Origin: Oscillospiraceae bacterium
GTDB taxonomy: Bacteria > Bacillota > Clostridia > Oscillospirales > JAKOTC01
Length of the DNA stretch: 25,738 nt
Assembly: GCA_035353335.1 (NCBI GenBank)
Contig: DAOPZJ010000037.1
Span: forward strand, 1-25,738
Direction of reading: 5' to 3'
This document shows, piece by piece, positions 8,164 to 15,305 of the stretch; positions within the stretch are counted from its first letter, which is position 1; each line of letters opens with the position of its first letter. Below the pieces are notes generated by a model, which saw only the letters and a list, made by a program, of their open reading frames with translations, did not search any database and had not been told where the DNA came from. The translations under genes were made by a program, and so were the position numbers.

Positions 8164-9210
8164 ATGTTCCGTGACATCGATCTGCTGGCCGCGCGCGCCA
8201 GAAAATTTTATGCCGATCAAAGTCCCGCCGCGTCCATTCAAATTCGCGGCATCTCCGAACTGTCTCCCGAAAAAATGCCGCCGCTCAACTCTTTCTCGTT
8301 CCCGGCGGATCTTGAAAAATACCTCGAACTGCGCGCGAAAAACCTCGAGAAGTATTGGGAGCGCCGTTCGCATCTCGACGACGACATCTTCCCGTCCATC
8401 GCGCCCTGGTACGGCATTGCCGAGCACACTTCCTTTTTGGGCGGCGTGGTCGATTATACCCCCGACACCAGCTACAATCACACCATCTGCCCCACCTGGG
8501 AGGACGTCGATCAACTGAAACTCGATCCCGAGAATCCGCGCCTGAAGATGATCACCGACGGCATCCGGTATTACCGTGAGAACTGGGGCGATAAGTTCGT
8601 GCCCAAGCTGCGCGGCGCTGACGGGCCGTCCGACATCGTCAACATCGTGCGCGGCAATGAGATATTCTACGACGTCTACGATGAACCCGAAAAAGTCAAG
8701 GCACTGGTCGATTTTTGCGCCGGCGCCGCCCGGTTTTATCTCGAGGCGCAAAAGACGGCAGCGGGCAAAGTCGCGGGCGGGTATGTGACCGGCTTCGATA
8801 TCTGGCTTGCCGGCAACAGCATCGGCCAGCTCTCCGAGGACGCCTCCTGCATGATGTCACCCGATATCTTCGAAGAGCTTTTCCTGGACGGCTTGAAAAA
8901 GACCTGCGCGGGTTACGATTCGGCTATGCTTCACATGCATTCTCTCGGCAAGGTCATGCTGCCCATCTTTGCTTCGGTGCCGCAGATCAAAGTGATCGAA
9001 ATATCCAACGACCCCAACGCCGACCGCTGCTTCGACGTTTGGCGGCAATACGAAAAGGAGCTTGCCGGCAAAGTGGTCATCATGACCCCGACCGCCGAGG
9101 AGCTGCGCGCAAACGCCGACATCATCAAGCGCAACAAGTGCCTGATTTGGTATTATGCCAAGACCTTAGCCGAGGCCGAGGACGCGGTCAAGTTTGTGAG
9201 AAGCTTGTAA
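8164..9210 (+). CDS. UroD-fold (uroporphyrinogen decarboxylase family) protein, methyltransferase-like
   Basis: A 348-residue protein with the layout of the uroporphyrinogen decarboxylase/MtaA-CmuA superfamily: PSIAPWYG near residues 78-85, KLRGADGPSDIV mid-protein and HMHSLGKVMLPIF near 259-271. Superfamily members are either haem-pathway decarboxylases or methyltransferases using corrinoid proteins. No haem-pathway gene or corrinoid protein is adjacent. The HMHSLG segment lacks the cysteine found in the HxxCG-type zinc site of MtaA-like enzymes, so chemistry is uncertain. Start supported by AAAGGAG just upstream of ATG 8164. A hairpin terminator follows, so it is transcriptionally separate from the second UroD-fold gene. 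Confidence 0.78.
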   Translation: MFRDIDLLAARARKFYADQSPAASIQIRGISELSPEKMPPLNSFSFPADLEKYLELRAKNLEKYWERRSHLDDDIFPSIAPWYGIAEHTSFLGGVVDYTPDTSYNHTICPTWEDVDQLKLDPENPRLKMITDGIRYYRENWGDKFVPKLRGADGPSDIVNIVRGNEIFYDVYDEPEKVKALVDFCAGAARFYLEAQKTAAGKVAGGYVTGFDIWLAGNSIGQLSEDASCMMSPDIFEELFLDGLKKTCAGYDSAMLHMHSLGKVMLPIFASVPQIKVIEISNDPNADRCFDVWRQYEKELAGKVVIMTPTAEELRANADIIKRNKCLIWYYAKTLAEAEDAVKFVRSL

Positions 9211-9246
9211 ACTGCCGTCAGGTTTTATTCAAAAGAAAAGACAAAG

Positions 9247-9280
9247 AACAGCCGCAGCACAAAGTCCGCGGCTGTTTTGC
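9247..9280 (+). terminator. Rho-independent terminator
   Basis: Nine-base arms AACAGCCGC (9247-9255) and GCGGCTGTT (9268-9276) are joined by a 12-nt loop and followed by a short T run (TTTTGC, counting the arm's last bases). It lies 36 nt after the first UroD-fold gene. Confidence 0.7.
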
Positions 9281-9318
9281 ATTATTACGGCAGATCGGTG
9301 GATTATTTCGAATTCGCA

Positions 9319-9348
9319 TTGCGTACAACGGGGCAAATATGCTATAAT
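9319..9348 (+). promoter_or_regulatory. Promoter of the UroD2-nagA operon
   Basis: A -10 box TATAAT (9343-9348) lies 18 nt after a weak -35 box TTGCGT (9319-9324), right after the preceding terminator. The leader of about 75 nt includes a small AAGGA/TCCTT hairpin. Confidence 0.55.
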
Positions 9349-9432
9349 TTCACTTCGGAAGGATACGGATTGTCCTTAAAACTATAATGGAACTTATAAA
9401 ATTACATTCCGAAATACAAGGAGGATACACCA

Positions 9433-10572
9433 GTGCCGTCTCCACTTGAAAAATCCGTTCAAAAATACCGTGATTTCCTTGCGGTCAAACCGGGCGCCCC
9501 GATGTATAAACGGGAGTTCGGTTATTATGTGCTCGACAAATGGATCGAGCAGGGTTATTTAAAACCGTACAGCGAAGTTTCGGATTACAGCGCTTATCTG
9601 CGCGAAACTTTCAATTTTGACGAACCGGCTGTCTGCACGCTGTACGGGCTGGGCGGCTGCGAGGCGTCGCTTTATCCGAGATTCGAAGAAAAGGTGCTCG
9701 AGGACCGGGGTGATTACGAACTCGTTCAGGACTTTGTCGGAAGACATTTATTGTGCTTCAAGGGCCGCCGCAGCGGTTTTATGCCCGAATATGTCGACCA
9801 TCCCGTCAAAGATATGAAGACCTGGGAATGCGATATCAAGTGGCGTATGAATCCGGACACACCCGGGCGTGAGACCCTTTCCGACAATCAGGTCGCCGCA
9901 GCTGTCGAGGGTCAGAAAAATGGCAAGATCGTCGAGCAGCTCATGGTCGGCGGCTACATGTATCTGCGCTCGCTGATGGGGCCCGAGGAACTGTTATATA
10001 AATTTTATGATGAACCCGATTTGATTCACGACTGTATGAAGCAGTGGTTTGATCTGGCTGACGCGGTCATCGCGCGCCATCAGCAAAAAGTCGCCATCGA
10101 TGACTTCTTTTTGTCGGAAGATATCTGCTATAACCGCGGGCCGTTGATCTCGCCCGAGATGATCAAAGAGTTTTTGTTCCCCTATTATTCGCAGCTGTAT
10201 CAGAACATCAAAAAGCGCAATCCGAAGGGCTATACGACCCATTTCCAGGTGGATACCGACGGTTTCTGCGAGCCCGTCATCGAACTTTACCGCAGCATCG
10301 GCGTCAATTATTTCAGCCCCTTTGAAATCGCTTCTTTTAATGACCCGATCGCTGTTTCCGAGCGCTATCCCGAATTAAAAATGCACGGCGCCATTGATAA
10401 ACGGGTGCTTGCGACCACGCCCGATGAAATCGACCGTTATTTGGAAAAGCTGCTGCCGCCGATGCGTAAGCGCGGGGGATTTTTTCCGACCTGCGACCAC
10501 GGCGTACCCGAGGAAGTCAGTTTTGAAAACTATGTGCACTTCAGAAAGCGCATCGACGAATATTCCGAATAG
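9433..10572 (+). CDS. Second UroD-fold (uroporphyrinogen decarboxylase family) protein
   Basis: A 379-residue member of the same superfamily as the product of 8164-9210, but clearly divergent from it. The C-terminal third shows the family pattern: THFQVDTDGFCEPVIELYRS, ISPF/EIASF-like segment, KMHGAIDKRVLATTPDEI, and GGFFPTCDHGVPEEVSFENY. Unlike its neighbour it has His, Asp and Cys in the late motifs that could bind metal. The GTG start is supported by AAGGAGG (9418-9424), 8 nt away. It is co-transcribed with nagA, 14 nt downstream. True UroD is unlikely given the lack of haem genes and the motif differences; a methyltransferase or unassigned role is inference. Confidence 0.8.
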   Translation: MPSPLEKSVQKYRDFLAVKPGAPMYKREFGYYVLDKWIEQGYLKPYSEVSDYSAYLRETFNFDEPAVCTLYGLGGCEASLYPRFEEKVLEDRGDYELVQDFVGRHLLCFKGRRSGFMPEYVDHPVKDMKTWECDIKWRMNPDTPGRETLSDNQVAAAVEGQKNGKIVEQLMVGGYMYLRSLMGPEELLYKFYDEPDLIHDCMKQWFDLADAVIARHQQKVAIDDFFLSEDICYNRGPLISPEMIKEFLFPYYSQLYQNIKKRNPKGYTTHFQVDTDGFCEPVIELYRSIGVNYFSPFEIASFNDPIAVSERYPELKMHGAIDKRVLATTPDEIDRYLEKLLPPMRKRGGFFPTCDHGVPEEVSFENYVHFRKRIDEYSE

Positions 10573-10586
10573 GAGATGCTGAAAAC

Positions 10587-11768
10587 GTGAAGACTCTTTA
10601 TAAAAACGCAAAACTGGTGATGCCCTACCGCATCATCGATGGCTGGCTCGAAACCGAAAACGGCATTATTACCGCTTTGGGAGTGGGAACACCTGCGGGA
10701 AAAGGCGACAGTGAGATCAATTTAAATGGCAACTACCTTGCGCCCGGATTTATTGAGATGCACACCCACGGCGGCGCAGGTTACGATTTCGCCGATGGTA
10801 CCGAAGAGGCCTATCTCGAATGCGCAAAGCATTATGCCAAAGCCGGCGTCACGACGCTTTATCCGACGCTCACAACCACTTCACCGGCTTCTTTCGCCGA
10901 GGCGCTTGCTACCTTTAAAAGAGCGAAAAAGGATAATAAAACCGGCTCAAGAATGCCGGGGCTGCACCTTGAGGGACCTTACTTTGCGTATGCGATGAAA
11001 GGGGCGCAAGACCCGCGGTTTTTGCGCGATCCCGACCCGGCTGAATATTTGCAGATTCTCGATTCCTGTTCGGATATCAAGCGCTGGAGCGCAGCGCCGG
11101 AACTGCCGGGCGGAATCGCGTTCGGACGAGAGCTGCGCAAGCGCGGCATCGTCGCGGCGATGGGGCACACCGACGGTCTGTTTGAAGAATTGATGGAGGC
11201 CTATGAAAACGGCTATACCCATATGACGCATTTTTATTCCGCGATGTCGACGGTCCGGCGCATCAACGCCTTCCGGCACAGCGGCGCGGTCGAAATCGGT
11301 TACATGCTTGACGACGTCACAATCGAGATCATCGCCGACGGCATTCATATCCCACCGGAACTGCTGAGGCAGATTTTTAAATTCAAGAGCCATGACAAGA
11401 TCTCGCTGATCGCCGACGCAATGCGCGGCGCGGGGCTTCCCGAAGGCACAAAGACCATGCTCGGGTCGTTCAAGGACGGCATGGAAGTCATCATCGAGGA
11501 CGGCGTCGCAAAACTGACGGACCGTACGGCGTTTGCCGGAAGTGTCGCCACCGCGCCAAGGCTGCTGCGTACGGTGACGCTTGAAGCGGGGCTGGAACTG
11601 ACAGACGCAGTGAAAATGATGACGCTGAATCCTGCAAAAGTCATGGGCATCGACAACGAATGCGGCTCTCTTGCAATCGGAAAACGCGCCGATTTCGTGG
11701 CGTTTGATCCTGATATTCATATCAAATTCACCGTGATCGGCGGGGAAGAAGTCTTGTCGGTTCTGTAA
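10587..11768 (+). CDS. nagA: N-acetylglucosamine-6-phosphate deacetylase (NagA-like amidohydrolase)
   Basis: A 393-residue amidohydrolase. It would hydrolyse N-acetylglucosamine-6-phosphate to glucosamine-6-phosphate and acetate in the cytoplasm. Motifs: HTHG at residues 59-62, HLEGPYF with metal ligand E129, GHT with H194, HFYSAM with H215, DGIH with H254, and the catalytic aspartate D277 in IADAM. Classical NagA reads HxxNAM where this protein has HFYSAM, so a related N-acetyl-sugar phosphate could be the substrate. The GTG start follows AGGAG (10571-10575), which overlaps the stop codon of the preceding gene. No nagB or phosphotransferase gene is seen nearby. Confidence 0.82.
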   Translation: MKTLYKNAKLVMPYRIIDGWLETENGIITALGVGTPAGKGDSEINLNGNYLAPGFIEMHTHGGAGYDFADGTEEAYLECAKHYAKAGVTTLYPTLTTTSPASFAEALATFKRAKKDNKTGSRMPGLHLEGPYFAYAMKGAQDPRFLRDPDPAEYLQILDSCSDIKRWSAAPELPGGIAFGRELRKRGIVAAMGHTDGLFEELMEAYENGYTHMTHFYSAMSTVRRINAFRHSGAVEIGYMLDDVTIEIIADGIHIPPELLRQIFKFKSHDKISLIADAMRGAGLPEGTKTMLGSFKDGMEVIIEDGVAKLTDRTAFAGSVATAPRLLRTVTLEAGLELTDAVKMMTLNPAKVMGIDNECGSLAIGKRADFVAFDPDIHIKFTVIGGEEVLSVL

Positions 11769-11787
11769 GCCCCGGCAAGCCGGGGGC
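11769..11787 (+). terminator. GC-rich hairpin directly after nagA
   Basis: Arms GCCCCGGC (11769-11776) and GCCGGGGGC (11779-11787) form a very stable hairpin immediately after the TAA stop. There is no T run, so it may act as an RNA-protecting 3' end or be the altered left end of repeat copy D rather than a true terminator. Confidence 0.4.
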
Positions 11788-11897
11788 TCGGAAGAATCTC
11801 GGGCTGATGATAATTTTTGGCGTGCATTTAAATAGTCTTTGGGTTAATGAGAACCTTCGACTATGCGCGCCTGCGGGCTTGCTTCGCTCAGGATGAC
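11787..11897 (+). repeat. Palindrome-ended dispersed repeat, copy D (left end altered)
   Basis: About 110 bp. The right end CGCTCAGGATGAC (11885-11897) and the modules GAAGAATCTCGG and GAGAACCTTCGAC match the other copies. Its core TTTGGCGTGCATTTAAATAG resembles the copy A core (TTTGGTGTGCATTACAACAG). The CGCCTGCGGG module before the right end is shared with copy B. The GTCATTC left end is missing and a GC-rich hairpin stands in its place. Confidence 0.6.
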
Positions 11898-11917
11898 AAA
11901 CGGAAGGGAACACCGAA

Positions 11918-12139
11918 ATGCACGAAAAGCCAAACAAAAGAAAATTTATTGTTCGGTACGGACTGCTTTATTCGCTGTGCCTGATTCTCTCGCTCGGCGC
12001 AGGATTTGTCGCGGCATCGTCTTTAAATCAAAGCGTTCGATGGGGAATTGTCTGGCTTGGATTTTCAGGAATCACTTTGTTTTCACTTATCGTCGGTTTT
12101 TTGACGGCCTCGGCGATGTATAGGAAGTACAGCAAGTAG
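11918..12139 (+). CDS. Small membrane protein of unknown function, two TM helices
   Basis: A 73-residue protein with a short basic N-terminus (HEKPNKRKF), a hydrophobic segment at about 14-34 and a second at about 43-67, ending in basic YRKYSK. This suggests a helical hairpin with both ends in the cytoplasm. I do not recognise a family. GGAAGGGA lies a short distance upstream and supports the start. It begins 20 nt after repeat copy D, so transcription from nagA may run through the repeat. Confidence 0.6.
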   Translation: MHEKPNKRKFIVRYGLLYSLCLILSLGAGFVAASSLNQSVRWGIVWLGFSGITLFSLIVGFLTASAMYRKYSK

Positions 12140-12247
12140 GTTTTCTTGCAGAGCGGAATGCCCACATCCCGCCGTGCGGGCTGAACGGTTCGCAAAAAGC
12201 GTTCGTACCGATTTAGTTTCATGGTGTTATCCATTTTAAAGATCCCA

Positions 12248-12267
12248 CCACCTTTTTAAAAAGGTGG
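12248..12267. repeat. Perfect 20-bp palindrome
   Basis: CCACCTTTTTAAAAAGGTGG is a perfect palindrome in the gap between the small membrane protein and the oxidoreductase gene. A short hairpin CCCGCCGTGCGGG lies upstream near 12168-12180. The remainder of 12140-12310 shows no gene. The palindrome could be a bidirectional terminator core, an operator or a repeat end. Confidence 0.5.
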
Positions 12268-12310
12268 ACGAAAACTTTATGTAGTGGCAATAAAACACAG
12301 AGGTGATTTG

Positions 12311-13336
12311 ATGAAAGAAATCGGGTTCGGCATTATCGGCTGCGGCGTGATTTCCAAATGGCACGCCGAGTCCGTCGCCGCCATCAAGGGCTGTAAACTG
12401 ATCGGGGCGACCGATCGCGTCAAAGAGAGCGCCGACGCGTTTGCCGCCAAATACGGCTGCAGGGCTTTTGATTCCGTCGAAGCACTGCTGGCTTGTCCGG
12501 ATATTGACGTCGTCAGTGTCTGTACGCCGAGCGGCCTGCATCCGCAATTCTGCATTCAAGCCGCCGAGGCCGGAAAACATGTGATCACCGAGAAGCCGAT
12601 GGCGCTGACCGTTGCCGACTGCGACAAGATCATCGAAGCCGCCGACCGAAACCATGTTAAAATCTGTGTAATTTCGCAGCTGCGGTTTTCCCACACGGTG
12701 CGTTCGGTCAAATCGGCCATCGACGGAGGACAGCTCGGCCAAATGCTCTGCGGCGACATCTATATGAAGTACCACCGTGACCGCGAATATTATCTCAAGT
12801 CCCCGTGGCGCGGCACCTGGGCGATGGACGGCGGCGGCGCGCTGATGAATCAAGGCGTGCACGGCGTCGATACCATTCAGTTTTTGATGGGGCCGGTCAA
12901 GTCGGTCTATGCCAACTGTCGTACGCTGCTCCACAACATCGAGACCGAGGACACCTGCTCGGCGGTGCTCGAATTCAAGAGCGGCGCGCTCGGCGTGATT
13001 CAGGCCACCACTTCGGTGACCCCAGGCTCGGGCAGGCGCATTGAGTTAAACGGCTCCAAAGGCACTATCGTACTGCTTGAAAATGCGGTGGTTGAGTGGT
13101 CGGTCGACGGAACTGCGATTCCGGCCGATATCTTAATCGCATCAACGGTAAAAAGCGGCTACAGCGATCCGACCAACATCGATATCAGCGGGCATATCGA
13201 CCAGATTACCGATATGGTTGCCGCGATCCGGGAGGGCCGCAATCCCGCAGTCGACGGGCGCGAAGGGCGCAAGCCGGTCGAAATTATCTGCGCCGTTTAC
13301 GAATCGTCAAAAACAGGAAAACGAATCGATCTTTAG
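12311..13336 (+). CDS. Gfo/Idh/MocA-family NAD(P)-dependent oxidoreductase
   Basis: A 341-residue sugar or polyol dehydrogenase-like protein. The N-terminal Rossmann fold begins FGIIGCGVIS (G7, G10, G12). The EKP motif with the catalytic lysine is at 94-96, and the second-domain motif GGGALMNQGVHGVD gives H184 and D187. Substrate is unknown. Start at 12311 follows AGAGGTGA (about 12299-12306); an earlier in-frame start at 12284 has no ribosome binding site. It lies 14 nt before a sugar-isomerase-like gene, so the two probably act on the same cyclitol or keto-sugar. Confidence 0.87.
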   Translation: MKEIGFGIIGCGVISKWHAESVAAIKGCKLIGATDRVKESADAFAAKYGCRAFDSVEALLACPDIDVVSVCTPSGLHPQFCIQAAEAGKHVITEKPMALTVADCDKIIEAADRNHVKICVISQLRFSHTVRSVKSAIDGGQLGQMLCGDIYMKYHRDREYYLKSPWRGTWAMDGGGALMNQGVHGVDTIQFLMGPVKSVYANCRTLLHNIETEDTCSAVLEFKSGALGVIQATTSVTPGSGRRIELNGSKGTIVLLENAVVEWSVDGTAIPADILIASTVKSGYSDPTNIDISGHIDQITDMVAAIREGRNPAVDGREGRKPVEIICAVYESSKTGKRIDL

Positions 13337-13350
13337 AGAGGAATCATAAC

Positions 13351-14208
13351 ATGTTGAAATTCGGATTGATTACCGACGAGGTCTCGCAAGATTTGGAGAT
13401 CGCCGCGAAACTGGCGGCGCAATACGGCGTGAAAGGATTGGAACTGCGCACCGTCTGGGAGCGGGCTCCGCATAAACTGACCGCCGAAGATATCAGAAAA
13501 ATCAAAGAGATCTGCAAACGGTATGACGCCGTGGTCTGCGGGCTCGGCGCACCCTGCTTTAAATGTGATCTCGATAACCCCGCACAGATCGAAGAGCACA
13601 TCGAGATTTTCAAAAAAACCGCTTCGGTTGCCGCCGAGTTCGGAGTAACCAATATCCGTACCTTCACTTTCTGGGCAAAAAGCGGCACGTTTGAAGAAAA
13701 CTTTGACCAAGTCGCCGAAAAGCTCTCATTGTTAGCCGATTTGGCAAAGCGGCTCGGTGTGACCGCCGTCGTCGAGCAGGATCCGTCGGTTTGGGCTTCC
13801 AACGGCGCAAAAGTGGCCAAGTTCATCAAAGCCGTGAACTCGCCCGACCTGCGCGCGCTTTGGGATATCGGCAACTCGGTCTGGGATCCCGACGGAGAGA
13901 TTCCTTATGAAGGAATGCTGGCAGTCAGGCCGTATACCGCGCATGTCCACATCAAAGACGGTAAAAAAATAAACGGTGTGACCGAAGCCGTGCGCATCAG
14001 CGACGGCATCGCGCGCGTTAAAGACCAACTGAAGTATTTAAATGATACCGGTTACGACGGCTGGGCGGTGCTTGAGACACATTACCGGCATAAGAAGGAA
14101 CTAGACGAACAGACCCTGAAGACCCCGGGCGGTTCGGGTTTTTCCGCTGAGGGGTATGCCCCGACCGAAGAATGCCTGCAGGCGCTCACGGCAATGGGGA
14201 TCGCATGA
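13351..14208 (+). CDS. Sugar phosphate isomerase/epimerase-like TIM-barrel protein
   Basis: A 285-residue xylose-isomerase-like TIM barrel. It starts MLKFGLITDEVSQDLEIAA and has the metal-site strands VVEQDPS, LWDIGNSVWDPD, AHVHIKDG and WAVLETHY. Family members isomerise or epimerise keto-sugars or inosose-type compounds with a divalent metal. AGAGAGGAATC just upstream supports ATG 13351; in-frame codons further upstream overlap the oxidoreductase gene and are not used. Its stop codon overlaps the start of the radical SAM gene (ATGA), indicating translational coupling. Confidence 0.85.
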   Translation: MLKFGLITDEVSQDLEIAAKLAAQYGVKGLELRTVWERAPHKLTAEDIRKIKEICKRYDAVVCGLGAPCFKCDLDNPAQIEEHIEIFKKTASVAAEFGVTNIRTFTFWAKSGTFEENFDQVAEKLSLLADLAKRLGVTAVVEQDPSVWASNGAKVAKFIKAVNSPDLRALWDIGNSVWDPDGEIPYEGMLAVRPYTAHVHIKDGKKINGVTEAVRISDGIARVKDQLKYLNDTGYDGWAVLETHYRHKKELDEQTLKTPGGSGFSAEGYAPTEECLQALTAMGIA

Positions 14209-15068
14209 TTTGCCACGACTGCCCGAGGAACTGCGGCGCGGCGCGAACCGCGGAAACCGGAAGCGGCGTCTGCGGATACGGCACGACTGCGCACATCGCC
14301 CGGGCAGCACCGCATTTTTGGGAAGAACCGTGCGTCAGCGGCGAAAAAGGCAGCGGCACGGTCTTTTTCTGCGGCTGCGCGCTCGGGTGCGTTTACTGTC
14401 AAAACGCCGAGATCAACAATGGCGAAAACCGGGGCAGAGCGTTGACGCCCGAACAGCTTCGGGAGCATTATTTTAAACTGATTGAACAGGGCGTACACAA
14501 CATCAATCTCGTGACCGCAAGCCATTTTACCGACGCGGTGATCGAGTCGCTCAAAGGCGGACTGCCTGTGCCGGTGGTCTATAACTGCGGCGGATATGAA
14601 AAAATTGAGACGATTGAACGGCTTGCACCGTATATTGACGTGTGGATGCCCGACTTGAAGTACACCGATTCGGCGCTTGCGGCGAGATATTCGCGTGCGC
14701 CCGATTACCCCCGGATCGCAAAAGCGGTGATCATCAAGATGTACGAACTCGCCGGGGATTATCAACTCGACGAAAATGGAATGATTCAAAAAGGGGTCAT
14801 CATTCGGCACCTGATTTTGCCGGAGCATTTGGAAAACACCTATCGTGCGATTGATTTTGTGAAAGAGAACTTCAAGCCGGGGAAAATATTGTTTTCGCTG
14901 ATGGCGCAATATACGCCGATGCCGAACGGAGGCCCCAAGCGTAAACTGAGTGCCGATGAATACGAAGCGGCACAGGAGTATCTGTTTCAAAGCGGAATTG
15001 AGGACGGGTTTATTCAGGAGCCGGATTCCTCAGGCGAGGAATTCATCCCCGATTTCAAGGGAATGTAG
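14205..15068 (+). CDS. Radical SAM protein of the PflX/PFL-activase-like family
   Basis: A 287-residue radical SAM enzyme. The SAM cluster motif CxxxCxxC is C58-x3-C62-x2-C65 (CALGCVYCQN). An N-terminal cysteine set C3, C6, C10 and C23 (CHDCPRNCG...GVCG) is typical of the PflX group (COG1313 type) annotated as putative pyruvate formate-lyase activating enzymes. No pyruvate formate-lyase or glycyl radical enzyme is visible in the window, so the target is unknown. Start chosen at 14205, overlapping the previous stop by 4 nt; an in-frame ATG at 14172 lies inside the preceding gene. Confidence 0.83.
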   Translation: MICHDCPRNCGAARTAETGSGVCGYGTTAHIARAAPHFWEEPCVSGEKGSGTVFFCGCALGCVYCQNAEINNGENRGRALTPEQLREHYFKLIEQGVHNINLVTASHFTDAVIESLKGGLPVPVVYNCGGYEKIETIERLAPYIDVWMPDLKYTDSALAARYSRAPDYPRIAKAVIIKMYELAGDYQLDENGMIQKGVIIRHLILPEHLENTYRAIDFVKENFKPGKILFSLMAQYTPMPNGGPKRKLSADEYEAAQEYLFQSGIEDGFIQEPDSSGEEFIPDFKGM

Positions 15069-15069
15069 C

Positions 15070-15225
15070 ATAAAGATTGCAACGATATTATTAACGGTTT
15101 TTCAAAAATGGCCTTATTTATGGATCCCGCCCGGAGCATACGTGTTATTTTACTTAATCATGAGAATCGGGTTTCATAAAGGACTTGCAGAAGCAAAAGA
15201 ATATTTAAGCGACTTATTTATATGA
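15070..15225 (+). CDS. Possible 51-residue membrane ORF with non-AUG start, or gene remnant
   Basis: The frame downstream of the radical SAM gene encodes a clean hydrophobic stretch, including FQKWPYLWIPPGAYVLFYLI and then GFHKGLAEAKEYLSDLFI before TGA. There is no ATG, GTG or TTG start in this frame after the preceding stop and before the GTG inside the hydrophobic stretch. An ATA codon at 15070 followed by AAG ATT (an M-K-I-like start) lies 7 nt after AAGGGA (15057-15062). It is either a real small protein with an AUA start, a longer ORF overlapping the radical SAM gene from 14950, or the tail of a deleted gene. No family recognised. Confidence 0.35.
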   Translation: MKIATILLTVFQKWPYLWIPPGAYVLFYLIMRIGFHKGLAEAKEYLSDLFI

Positions 15226-15230
15226 AAGAA

Positions 15231-15258
15231 GGAACGGTAAAAGCCGTTCCTGTTCTTT
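15231..15258. terminator. Bidirectional terminator between convergent genes
   Basis: Arms GGAACGG (15231-15237) and CCGTTCC (15244-15250) with a 6-nt loop. TGTTCTTTT follows on the plus strand and TTCTTTC on the minus strand. It separates the plus-strand radical SAM operon from the minus-strand dehydratase gene. Confidence 0.75.
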
Positions 15259-15305
15259 TATATAAAACTAAAAATTGCGTTTAGGGGATATCTAAACTTA
15301 ATGTT

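Noticed and set aside
8715..9347. 210-codon plus-strand frame overlapping the end of the first UroD-fold gene
   Set aside because: Arg/His-rich out-of-frame translation that runs through the terminator hairpin.
10947..11720. 257-codon open frame on the minus strand opposite nagA
   Set aside because: Shadow of a well-supported amidohydrolase gene.
12236..12934. 232-codon minus-strand frame opposite the Gfo/Idh/MocA gene
   Set aside because: Shadow frame; the sense product has full Rossmann and EKP motifs.
14082..14990. 302-codon open frame on the minus strand opposite the radical SAM gene
   Set aside because: No recognisable motif or ribosome binding site, and the sense strand has a clear cysteine motif and translational coupling.
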